DNA of 64,000 nucleotides, from assembly GCA_964036665.1 (NCBI GenBank), contig OZ038528.1, positions 16,231,245-16,295,244 of the forward strand. The letters are read 5' to 3'. This DNA comes from Gordius sp. MW1. Taxonomy: Eukaryota > Nematomorpha > Gordioida > Gordea > Gordiidae. Each line of letters opens with the position of its first letter. The stretch's first letter is position 1. The notes beneath the pieces were generated by a model, which was given only the letters and a program-made list of their open reading frames with translations, was not told the DNA's origin and ran no database searches. This document shows positions 12,130 to 23,018 of this stretch, piece by piece. A program made the position numbers and the translations under genes.

Positions 12130-13188
12130 TAGTTTATAAATGACGGATTGAATAAAATACGCAACATTGTTGCTGATAGACAGATAAAATTTAATCTATG
12201 ATATTAATTTTTTCCTTTATTTTTTTAATTTAATGAGTCGTTAGAAAGTAGCAATTCATTACCTCTTCCATGATATTTTACGAATAAATTTACATTACCT
12301 AGGGTTCGAGCTCGGTCCCAAGGAATTTAAGCCAACAAATTTTTAAAACGTAATTTTCTTAAATTAACTTAACTTTATTCCAAATTTATATAACGTTCCT
12401 ATGGCCTTCCTTAACACTCACATTTATAATTACGATTAGACCTTTACAAACAATTTAAGAAGCTTTTTAAATTCATTTAATAGAAAAAGTTTCATTTTTA
12501 AGTAATATTTTATATTAAAAATTTATGTTTGATTAATTATAGCAGGTAAACCGAATTCATAAATAATTTTATATTATTTTTTTAAAGAAATATTGAAATA
12601 AGGGGTTGAAACGATTCCGATTTGAGTATTATAAAGAAAGAACCCAATTTACTTATGCTGGTTCACCACCCTAAAAGTGAACTCAATCTAATTTAATCTT
12701 TTATACCTACTTTGATAAGTTAGTAACTACAAAATTAAGTATGGCATGCGGATGAGCTCCAAATGGAGCAAAACGTTATAGGTTTGTTATCATCAAATCA
12801 CATGCTAATAACACTAATAGGGCTTAATTTAACCAAATTAGCCTTTTAATTTTGAAAATTTTATTAGCTTATAAATTAGAGTTATAATTTTTTGATTCGA
12901 GGTTCCTCATAATTTTATAACATACTTTTCCTTGTTTTACCTACTGATAGTATTTTTTTTGTGTGTAAGTTTTTAACAACAAATTTGCGTTAAAATATAC
13001 GGGCTAAAATATAAAAACATTTTGGGCTCCCAGTCCCACAAATCAACATTAAAAACACTCGTGTCGAGGCGAAAAATAATATCTCGGATAAGGTTATGTG
13101 CGAAGTCGGCCCGATTATTGTTCATCAATCACATATATTAAAATAAATGAATAAAAGTACTAAGGACCTTTTTAGAGCCTTTTAAGAC
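12130..13188. other. intergenic, no gene seen
   Basis: AT-rich sequence with no repeat structure I could define and no coding signal. Confidence 0.45.
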
Positions 13189-13423
13189 TATTAATTGCTA
13201 TGCAATTTATGGGCTCGTTTTTGGTTGTCCGTTGTCCTCCCTATCTATTTGCATTGGGTATATTAGGTTATCGCTTTTTTAAATTAATGCATGAGAAAGA
13301 GGTGCCCCACCCCTCATCTCTATCTCCCTCGCTGTGTTATTTTTTAAATTAATGCATAAGAGGTGCCCCACCCCTCATCTCTATCTCCCTCGGTGTGTTA
13401 TATATAAGATTTGTTAAATTATC

Positions 13424-14760
13424 TATTATATAATAAACATAGATAAAAGTTGTTTACTTTTAATGCTATGCAATTTACTAGTTATATAATAAACATAAAT
13501 AAAAGTTGTTTACTTTTTAATTGCTATGCAATTTAACTAGTTTTGGGGTTAGAATCCCGGAGTTTTTTTGACTCTTATGATTGTTCTTCTTACTATCATT
13601 GATAATAAGAATTTTTGGCCGTCCGCTGGCTGCTGACCAATGAAAAAAATGACCATTGGCCAAAATGTGAATCGAAATTATTTTTTTCGTTTTTTTTTGA
13701 TTATTATGATTGTTCCTGTTTCTACCATTGCTATTATGACTTTTTGGCCGTCCGCTGGCTGCTGACCAATGTTATATAATAAACATAAATAAAAGTTGTT
13801 TACTTTTAATTGCTAAGCAATTTAACTAGTTATATAATAAACATAAATAAAAGTTGTTTACTTTTAATTGCTATGCAATTTAACTAGTTTTTGTTATATA
13901 ATAAACATAAATAAAAGTTGTTTACTTTTAATGCTATGCAATTTAACTAGTTATATAATAAACATAAATAAAAGTTGTTTACTTTTTAATTGCTATGCAA
14001 TTTAACTAGTTTTGGGGTTAGAATCCCGGAGTTTTTTTTGACTCTTATGATTGTTCTTACTATCATTGATAATAAGAATTTTTGGCCGTCCGCTGGCTGC
14101 TGACCAATGAAAAAAATGACCATTGGCCAAAATGTGAATCGAAATTATTTTTTTCGTTTTTTTTGATTATTATGATTGTTCCTGTTTCTACCATTGCTAT
14201 TATGACTTTTTGGCCGTCCGCTGGCTGCTGACCAATGTTATATAATAAACATAAATAAAAGTTGTTTACTTTTAATTGCTAAGCAATTTAACTAGTTATA
14301 TAATAAACATAAATAAAAGTTGTTTACTTTTAATTGCTATGCAATTTAACTAGTTTTTGTTATATAATAAACATAGATAAAAGTTGTTTACTTTTAATGC
14401 TATGCAATTTAACTAGTTATATAATAAACATAAATAAAAGTTGTTTACTTTTTAATTGCTATGCAATTTAACTAGTTTTGGGGTTAGAATCCCGGAGTTT
14501 TTTTTGACTCTTATGATTGTTCTTGTTACTATCATTGATAATAAGAATTTTTGGCCGTCCGCTGACTGCTGACCAATGAAAAAAATGACCATTGGCCAAA
14601 ATGTGAATCGAAATTATTTTTTTCGTTTTTTTTGATTATTATGATTGTTCCTGTTTCTACCATTGCTATTATGACTTTTTGGCCGTCCGCTGGCTGCTGA
14701 CCAATGTTATATAATAAACATAAATAAAAGTTGTTTACTTCTAATTGCTATGCAATTTAA
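13424..14760. repeat. higher-order tandem array, about 465-bp unit
   Basis: Each higher-order unit has several monomers of about 60 bases (GTTATATAATAAACATAAAT ... GCTATGCAATTTAACTAG), then GGGGTTAGAATCCCGGAG, then two modules starting GGCCGTCCGCTGGCTGCTGA. The marker GGGGTTAGAATCCCGGAG recurs near 13541, 14013 and 14474, and in altered form near 14764. Confidence 0.8.
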
Positions 14761-14835
14761 CTAGTTTTTGGGTTAGAATCCCGGAGTTTTTTTGAATCTT
14801 CTGATTGTTCTTGTTACTATCATTGATAATAAGAC

Positions 14836-15990
14836 TTTTTGGCCGTCCGTTGGCTGCTGACCAATGGAATAAAATGACCATTGGCCAAAATGTGATTCCG
14901 AGTTTATTTTTACGTTTTTTTTGACTATTATGATTGTACCTGTTACTACCATTGCTATTATGACTTTTTGGCCGTCCGTTGGCTGCTGACCAATGAAAAA
15001 AATGACCATTGGCCAAAATGTGAATCCGAGTTTATTTTTTCGTTTTTTTTTGACTATTATGATTGTACCTGTTACTACCATTGCTATTATGACTTTTTGG
15101 CCGTCCGCTGGCTCCTGACCGATGGAAAAAATGACCATTGGCCAAAATGTGAATTCTAGTTTATTTTTTCGTTTTTTTTTGACTATTATGATTGTTCCTG
15201 TTCCTACCATTGCTATTATGACTTTTTGGCCGTCCGCTGGCTGCTGACCAATGGAATAAAATGACCATTGGCCAAAATGTGATTCGAAAACTTTTTTTTC
15301 GTTTTTTTTTGACTATTATGATTGTTCCTGTTACCACCATTGCTATTATGACTTTTTGGCCGTCTGCTGGCTGCTGACCAATGGAAAAAAATGACCATTG
15401 GCCAAAATGTGAATCCAAGTTTATTTTTTCGTTTTTTTTTGATTATTATGATTTTTCCTATTACTACCATTGCTATTATGACTTTTTGGCCGTCCGCTGG
15501 CTCCTGACCGATGGATAAAATGATCATTGGCCAAAATGTGAATCGAAATTATTTTTTTCATTTTTTTTTGACTATTATGATTGTTCCTGTTCCTACCATT
15601 GCTATTATGGTTTTTTGGCCGTCCGCTGGCTGCTGACCCATGGAAAAAAATGACCATTGGCCAAAATGTGATTCGAAAATTTTTTTTTCGTTTTTTTTTG
15701 ACTATTATGAATTTATATCTACTTTTACAATGTCCTGGCTGCTGACCAATGGAATAGAATGACCATTGGCCAAATGTGATTCGAAAATTTTTTTTTTCGT
15801 TTTTTTTACTCTTATGAATTTATATCCATTTTTACCGTGTGCTGGCTGCTGACCGATGGAAAAAAATGACCATTGGCCAAAGTGAGCATCAAATTTTTTT
15901 TCCGTTTTTTTGGCTATCATTGACTTATAGAGTATCTGTTGGTACTGACCAATGGAGAAAAAATGACCATTCGCCAAATTTTTGATTTTT
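14836..15990. repeat. tandem array of about 130-bp units
   Basis: About nine units begin TTTTTGGCCGTCCGCTGGCT and contain CTGACCAATGG, ATGACCATTGGCCAAAATG and a T-run interrupted by CG. The last two or three units are degenerate (TGTCCTGGCTGCTG, GTGTGCTGGCTGC). The repeated minus-strand frames here only translate the repeat unit. Confidence 0.85.
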
Positions 15991-16404
15991 TTAATTAAAA
16001 ATTGTTCAAATTCAACAAAAATTTCTCCCAACCATTCTGCAAATTCTTAACATTGTGATGTTTTATAATATAATGTTTGTTAGACCCATAATCACTAAAG
16101 GCCGTAAAAATAATGTAATACGCAACTAGATGCAAACACTAAATCAAACCCTAACCCTTGCCTATATTACATTTTGCCTATATTAAATTTTGCCTATAAA
16201 TGGAAAATTTGTATAAATAATTAATTAATCATTAGGCATTTAATACCCCCCTATAGGCATTCTCGCCCCTTCCCACCTTTCTCGCCCATAAATTGCATAG
16301 CAAATATGATACATTTATACGAAGTAAAGATGAGTCGTCCCCCCTTCCCTTCCCCCCTTCCCTTCTTCCCTCCCCTTCTCCCCTCCCCCTTCCCACGAGG
16401 GCCG

Positions 16405-17291
16405 AAGGCCCGAGTTTCATTTATCACTAACAAAATAAATTAACTTGGTTTTAAGATTAATATATGCCAAGCCTATGTAATCAAAGCTATCATAAGAAGC
16501 TACATAATTTATAAACATGTCAAGATTTTGTTAGCTATTTTTAATAATGAAAAACAAACCGGAGAAGAAATAATTAATTAGAAAAAATTCGGTTAGCTTG
16601 ATTAATAAATTAATAAAATTAGAGCCCTGCAAAATTTTTGTTTCATCAGCTCGAGCCCAACCCTAGCCTAAAATCATTTTTCAATATTTGACCCAAGTGC
16701 TCCAATTTTCAAACGCAGCTTTAAGGCAAAGTATACATATGGAATTTATTTTACCATATACATCATAAAATTATTTGCTACTGTTAAAACAAAATGAGTA
16801 AAGAAAGAAATCTTGCTAATATTTAATCAAAAAAATTTATGCAATATAATTAAACTGTGCAATTTAGAAATTTTTATTTAACGGTTAAAAAATAACTTTA
16901 AAATTATTGAATTCCTTTAAAGTTCCAATGGATCTTTAAACGTATGCATATTTCAAAAAATTGTGTATATAATTTTACAAACTTTCTTTATCAATCTGAT
17001 TAGACCATTAATAAAACGATTTCTTTCATAAATAAGGTTGGATCAATCTGAAAAGTTAGTTCTCGAATTTTTAAGTTGAAGGTTTATTTATTCAATATAC
17101 TGATATTTGACAATAATAAATATAAAACATATCAAACGAAATTAGTCAAAATATTCTGTTATAAACCCATCTAGATGGTGTTCCAAAATTGGCCATGAAT
17201 CGGCAAACAATTTTAAATTGTATATTGCTATATAAATAAATACCAAGCTTTAATTAAATAAAAGGTTATGCAATGTTTTGACGGCGGAGAG
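16405..17291. other. intergenic, no gene seen
   Basis: AT-rich sequence with no repeat or coding signal that I can support. Confidence 0.45.
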
Positions 17292-17440
17292 TAGAGAACT
17301 GCAAAGTCACTTTTTTTTCAACCCGAACCCGACCGGAAAGAATTTTAAAATTTTTAACCCGAACCCGACCCGAAAGCAGTTTAACCCGAACCCGACTCGG
17401 AAGCTTTAAAAATTTTAACCGAATTTCTTGCAAACGGGAT
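17292..17440. mobile_element. hAT-like element end with CCCGACCCG repeats
   Basis: It begins TAGAGAACTGCAAAGTCAC, followed by three AACCCGAACCCGAC blocks separated by A/T. The same layout, inverted, ends at 27810 (GTGCAGTTCTCTA). Only one end is seen here. Confidence 0.5.
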
Positions 17441-17485
17441 TTAAATTTTGGTATCCAACGCGAGAGTAAGAAAAATTGCGGTGTG

Positions 17486-17652
17486 CATGGGCGTAGCCAG
17501 GGGGTGGCAGGGACAGGTGGCTGCCCCCCTCTAAATCCAAAAAATCGTAGATATTTTATCAAATTATGGCTAAAATTTAAAAAATGGTTATTTTGCCCCT
17601 CCCTTAATCATTATTGCCCCCCCCCTCTAATTTAATCCTGGCTACACCCATG
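17486..17652. mobile_element. MITE, GGGCGTAGCCAGG family
   Basis: The ends are CATGGGCGTAGCCAGGG and CCTGGCTACACCCATG. It has the family's G-run, A/T middle and C-run plan. No TSD is evident, so it may have diverged or been rearranged at one end. Confidence 0.7.
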
Positions 17653-18074
17653 AGGGCTTAAAATTTAATCGACAAATTGAAGTGCGATTTATGAAACTAA
17701 TTGATACCACAGATTTTGATTACTAAATTTATTTGCATGATTTAATTAAGATATATAAATATGATAGCATCTACAATATCGGGTCACATTTAATTTGAAA
17801 TATACAGTTTTGCAAATAAATTATTTAATAAATTTAAACTTAATTTTATTTGTTTAAGTAACATATATTTATTTATTAGCTGACCCGGCAAACGTTGTTT
17901 TGCTATATACATTATATCTAGAAAATACTATAAGTGTATGGGCATGTATGTGGCTATGATTAAAATAAGAATGGAGCGTTGTGACAATGTTATAAAATGA
18001 CAATTTTATTAAGTTCATTCTTTATACTATTAAATAATTTTTGATACCTATATATACATCGAATTATGACGATT

Positions 18075-20318
18075 TAAAAATAATTCATCATCAATCTCTA
18101 AGTGCGATGGAGTATACAATATTTTTGGTTAGTCCTTCTTTAGCCAACACAAACAAATGGGATGGTTTACCCACGCGAGAACATGCCACGCCACGTTTAG
18201 CTGTCCGTGGGAAAATCATGATGTGCCCAAATCTAAGCCACAAATAGACATCGTTTGACCTTGAGCCTTATTAATTGTCATTGCGAATGCCAATCTAATT
18301 GGAATTGAATACGTTTGAATTCAATCGGCACTTCTGTGGGAATTATAGGGATTCGTGGCAGCAATACATTTTCACCTCGGAACTTGCCATTCAAAATGGT
18401 GACTTCGATAACATATTTCATACATTTTTTAATGACTAATCGTGTGCCATTGCATAGCCGTGGTGGGTTTTAATTACGAAGCAAAATTACCGGAGATCCA
18501 ACCTTCAATTGTAAAACGGTGGCATGCCTTACAAATCCAATGAATTCAAAAACTCAATTGGATAATTTACAGCTTCGTTAGCTTCGCAAACTGTATCGAC
18601 AGATTTGTATGACACCAAGTCACCTGGCAGCAACTGTTGTATCTTGGAATTTAAATTATTGACATCCACATTTTTTGCTGACAATATTGCTCTTTCGGAC
18701 ATCCAGGCAAGATTTTTTTACTGTATATATAGATCTGGAAATATGTGGTCAAAAATCCGACGGTAATTTTATGCATCCAGTAATTTCATGCAAAGCAACT
18801 TTTCCATCACCAATATCTAACAGTTGTTTTGAGAATGTTGCAGCGGATGGATCTTTAAGCATATGAACGCGCATGTTTAATTTTAGTTCTAACTTTTCAA
18901 CATTACGCCACAGTGACGATGGTTTTAAGCAAGCGTTGATCTCATCAGCGTACGTTGAACGTGGAATGACAGGAAGTGTTTGTCTGAAATTACCTGAAAG
19001 GAGTAACAGAGTGCCGCCAAATAGTTTGTCGTTGTTTTTTTATATCCTTCAATGTCCTGTCCAATGCCTCAAGGGAATGTTTGTGTGCCATAGTACATTC
19101 ATCCCAGATGATAACTTTACACCGTTTGAGTACTGTGGCCACGAACGCTTTTTTTTTTATGTTGCACACTGCCTCTGGGTTACTTTGAATATTTAGTGGC
19201 AGCTTAAATGCAGAATGAGCTGTTCTGCCTTCATCTAATAAAGTTGCTGCAATGCCAGATGATGTAACGGCCAATGCGATGCCATTTTTTGATCGTATCT
19301 CGGCAAGAATTATCGAAATGAGAAATGTTTTGCCAGTTCCACCTGGTGCATCCAAAAAAAAGAAACCACCTTGTCCTGCCGAAAGTGCCAGCATAATGCG
19401 GTCGTAAATGGTTTTTTGTTCATCAGTTAGTAGTGGTACATTGCGAGTAACAATTGCTGCCATTTCTACAGTATTGTACTGCAGTTCAAGACTCAGTGTT
19501 GAGTAAACCAGATGCATTTCGATTTGGTGAACTCATACCAAAATGACTAATTTTTAAATTGGCAATGACAATGCAAAGATCCTCAATAGCTATCAATGCT
19601 TCATTGTACATTGCGTCGCTGAATAATATCAATAGATCGTTGCACCTTGAACGATATCGATGTAATATATCATCCATTGAATCTTTGTGCTTATTCCACA
19701 ACGTTTGTGATCCGGCCGGGAAACATGTAGTCAACACTATAGCGAATAGTAGACGAATGTGTTGCTGTAGAGTTTAATTCTGCTTCAGTAAGCATACTGT
19801 CCCAATAATTGTCATCTTCTAGCAAGCCTAGTGCAAGGCATGCATCTTTATACGTTGGATACTGATGTCCATTTACTTTAGGTATATCGTGAAATGACAA
19901 TGGGCCGGTGACATTTACCAACAACAGTCGCAGATAAAAGCACTCAGTCTGCCTAGGATTCACTGTATATACACGACTCAAAATGTTTGATTTGAATAAA
20001 CCAGGGCATGTATTAACTGGTGTGCCTTGCTTGCGAGGCATCCATTTTTTCAATTGAGTCCACGTAAAATAGCGGGGTATTTCTGAATAGAGTAATGTTC
20101 GCACGAAGGCACCAAGAGCATATTCAAAAAAATCGGTGAGTGTAGTTTTTGGTGGATTTATAGCACGATCAAGCGCGGTTTCGTTCGTGAAAAATACACG
20201 CTGGCCGTTTTCAAGATGGACAGTTAAATGGATAACTGCTGGATCCCTTTCATGAATTGGGAAACCAAAGATCCGCCAAACAGCTTCATTGGAGCTTATG
20301 TAGCGACAATTTGGTAGT
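18075..20318 (-). pseudogene. Helitron Pif1-like helicase and C-terminal Rep part, broken
   Basis: Minus-strand reading from 20318 gives RYISSNEAVWRIFGFPIHER, then FYLRLLLVNVTGP. The helicase follows, with Walker A FLDAPGGTGKTFLIS at about 19320-19355, Walker B IIWDECTMAHK at about 19085-19115, then LPGDLVSYKSVDTV and LAFAMTINKAQGQTMSICGL near 18250-18310. This is the superfamily 1B helicase half of a Helitron transposase, which would unwind DNA during rolling-circle transposition. Frameshifts and stops occur in several places (near 18250, 18450-18550, 18990 and 19500), so no intact protein remains. The Walker A motif itself is preserved. Confidence 0.88.
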
Positions 20319-22192
20319 TATTAATTGCTATGCAATTTATGGGCTCGTTTTTTGGTGTCCGTCGTCCGTCCGTCCGTCGTCCGTTACCCTCCCTATCTAT
20401 TTGCATTGGGTATATTAGGTTATCGCTTTTTTAAATTAATGCATGAGAAAGAGTTGCCCCACCCCTCATCTCTATCTCCCTCGCTGTGTTATTTTTTAAA
20501 TTAATGCATAAGAGGTGCCCCACCCCTCATCTCTATCTCCCTCGGTGTGTTATAATATAAGATTTGTTAAATTATCTATTATATAATATACATAAATAAA
20601 AGTTGTTTACTTTTAATTGCTATGCAATTTAACTAGTTACATAAATAAAAGTTGTTTACTTTTAATTGCTATGCAATTTAACTAGTTTTTGTTATATAAT
20701 AAACATAGATAAAAGTTGTTTACTTTTAATGCTATGCAATTTAACTAGTTATATAATAAACATAAATAAAAGTTGTTTACTTTTTAATTGCTATGCAATT
20801 TAACTAGTTTTGGGGTTAGAATCCCGGAGTTTTTTTGACTCTTATGATTGTTCTTGTTACTATCATTAATAATAAGAATTTTTGGCCGTCCGCTGGCTGC
20901 TGACCAATGAAAAAAATGACCATTGGCCAAAATGTGAATCGAAATTATTTTTTTCGTTTTTTTTTGACTATTATGATTGTTCCTGTTTCTACCATTGCAA
21001 TTATGACTTTTTGGCCGTCCGCTGGCTGCTGACCAATGTTATATAATAAACATAAATAAAAGTTGTTTACTTTTAATTGCTATGCAATTTAACTAGTTTT
21101 TGGGTTAGAATCCCGGAGTTGGTTTTGACTCTTATGATTGTTCTTGTTACTATCATTGATAATAAGACTTTTTGGCCGTCCGTTGGCTGCTGACCAATGA
21201 AAAAAATGACCATTGGCCAAAATGTGAATCCGAGTTTATTTTTTCGTTTTTTTTGACTATTATGATTGTTCCTGTTACTACCATTGCTATTATGACTTTT
21301 TGGCCGTCCGCTGGCTCCTGACCGATGGAAAAAATGACCATTGGCCAAAATGTGAATCGAGATTATTTTTTTCGTTTTTTTTTGACTATTATGATTGTTC
21401 CTGTTCCTACCATTGCTATTATGACTTTTTGGCCGTCCGCTGGCTGCTGACCAATGGAATAAAATGACCATTGGCCAAAATGTGATTCGAAAACTTTTTT
21501 TTTCGTTTTTTTTTGACTATTATGAATTTATATCCACTTTTACCGTGTCCTGGCTGCTGACCAATGGAAAAAAATGACCATTGGCCAAAATGTGATTCGA
21601 AAATTTTTTTTTCGTTTTTTTTACTCTTATGAATTTATATCCACTTTACCGTGTGCTGGCTGCTGACCAATGAAAAAAAATGACCATTGGCCAAAGTGAG
21701 CATCAAAATTTTTTTTCCGTTTTTTTGGCTATCATTGACTTATAGAGTATCAATAGAGAAAAAGTGACCATTGGCCAAATTTTGATTTTTTTAATTAAAA
21801 ATTGTTCAAATTCAACAAAAAATTTCTCCCAACAATTCTGCAAATTCTTAACATTGTGTTGTTTTATAATATAATGTTTGTTAGACCCATAATCATTAAA
21901 GGCCATAAAAACTAATGTAATACGCAACTAGATGCAAACACTAAATCTAACCCTAACCCTTGCCTATATTACATTTTGCCTTTATTACATTTTGCCTATA
22001 ATGGAAAATTTGTATAAATAATTAATTAATCATTATGCATTTAATACCCCCCTATAGGCATTCTCGCCCCTTCCCACCTTTCTCGCCCATAAATTGCATA
22101 GCAAATATGATACATTTATACGAAGTACAGATGAGTCGTCCCCCCTTCCCTTCCCCTCTTCCCTTCCCTTCTCCCCCTTCCCACGAGGGCCG
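20319..22192. mobile_element. tandem-repeat-filled element of unknown class, copy B
   Basis: The 1874-bp copy shares both end sequences and both repeat types with copy A (13189-16404) but has fewer units. It sits inside the minus-strand Helitron coding region: Helitron sequence resumes on the right at about 22193 (AVFRIDNTNVNAI) and on the left at 20318 (RYISSNEAVWR). The insertion therefore postdates the Helitron. About ten Helitron codons between the two flanks are not visible, and no direct repeat marks the ends. Confidence 0.75.
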
Positions 22193-23018
22193 TGGAATAG
22201 CATTCACATTGGTATTATCAATTCTAAATACAGCCATATCACTTCCTTTATTCACATACTGGCATATATATTTGATGCTCTTTACCGTGCAGAACTCAAC
22301 ATTAATATGAGCATTGAATGTTTTGCACAACAGAGGTGAATATGGTACAACCCATCGATTGTCAATGTCAATGGCTGCGTTACTGATAGTTTTAGTAAAT
22401 ATTTGTCCGCCATTCGGTACTTTTTCGACGATATATAGGATATCCGTCGACATGTTTGACCGTATCATTGATGAAATCTTTAGGAAATCACTTTGTACAC
22501 TTTCCATCTAACATGCAAGGCGATGAACGATTCAAATATATACATGGGCCATGAATCATGTTTGTAGTAACAATATCAAACAATAATTGATCAGTAGACG
22601 GATTTGGAATTTCTGCAGAAATTAAACTATCTCTGTCTCCAGGACGTATTTTGTCGACGAACCAAATCAAAATGTGAGCATGAGGTAAACATCGCTTTTG
22701 CCACTCAACCGAATACATTCTGCAACGTGGAGGGCCAAATATATGTAATTTTGTAATGAAATTAATGAAAGACTTTAATTTTTATTTAAACACCCGTGCC
22801 GTAATGTCATGACGATGTAGTGCATTTTGTCCTGGTAATAACAACGATGTAATCTCCTGCCATTTTGGTTTACATGTAAACGTGATAAAAAAAACACGGT
22901 CGTCCGTATTCGCGTACGAAAGCCATAGTATCCTGTATGTATCCTTGCATGTGACATGGACTACCTACGTACGATGATGGTATAATAATAGAGTTACCAA
23001 TTTCAGCAGTGTCTAGTG
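22193..23018 (-). pseudogene. Helitron Rep (HUH) domain fragment, broken
   Basis: Minus-strand reading from about 23018 gives DTAEIGNSIIIPSSYVGSP, then a decayed stretch, then MYSVEWQKRCLPHAHILIWF with the HUH metal-binding HAH at about 22675. After NMIHGPC it continues to SIKYICQYVNKGSDMAVF, which holds the two-tyrosine motif (Y-x3-Y) near 22250-22280. These are the nicking and joining residues of Helitron Rep. Stops and frameshifts between the blocks show it is a relic. It is the N-terminal part of the protein whose helicase lies at 18075-20318. Confidence 0.87.

Larger units (their letters stand above)
13189..16404. mobile_element. tandem-repeat-filled element of unknown class, copy A
   Basis: The 3216-bp copy starts TATTAATTGCTATGCAATTT and ends CCCACGAGGGCCG. 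These limits are the points where similarity to copy B (20319-22192) begins and stops. The left end carries a perfect small hairpin, AATTGC-TAT-GCAATT. The sequence near the right end holds the inverse word CATAAATTGCATAGCAA, followed by a C/T-rich tract. The interior is two kinds of tandem repeat. No protein-coding frame is credible and no TSD was found, so the superfamily is open. Confidence 0.7.
17876..23018 (-). mobile_element. decayed autonomous Helitron (family 2), 5'-truncated
   Basis: Read on the minus strand, the element ends in CAGCTAA before a T (17875). The terminal hairpin is GCAAA-C-loop-G-TTTGC with a bulged A, at about 17888-17903. It encodes a Helitron Rep-helicase in pieces. 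It is interrupted by the tandem-repeat element copy B at 20319-22192, and its 5' part is missing: the reading stops in the N-terminal Rep region at about 23018, where an oppositely oriented Helitron begins. Its 3' end matches the short Helitron at 50369-51840. Confidence 0.85.

Noticed and set aside
14741-16031. Series of overlapping minus-strand frames with repeated ANGHFFHWSAA- and IGQQPTDGQK-like peptides
   Set aside because: They are translations of the 130-bp tandem repeat in different frames; the unit length and not a protein sets their periodicity.
21073-21471. 132-codon minus-strand frame
   Set aside because: The same tandem repeat in copy B of the unclassified element.
21940-21970. 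CTAACCCTAACCC as telomere-type repeat
   Set aside because: Only two units, present at the same place in both copies of the unclassified element; part of that element.
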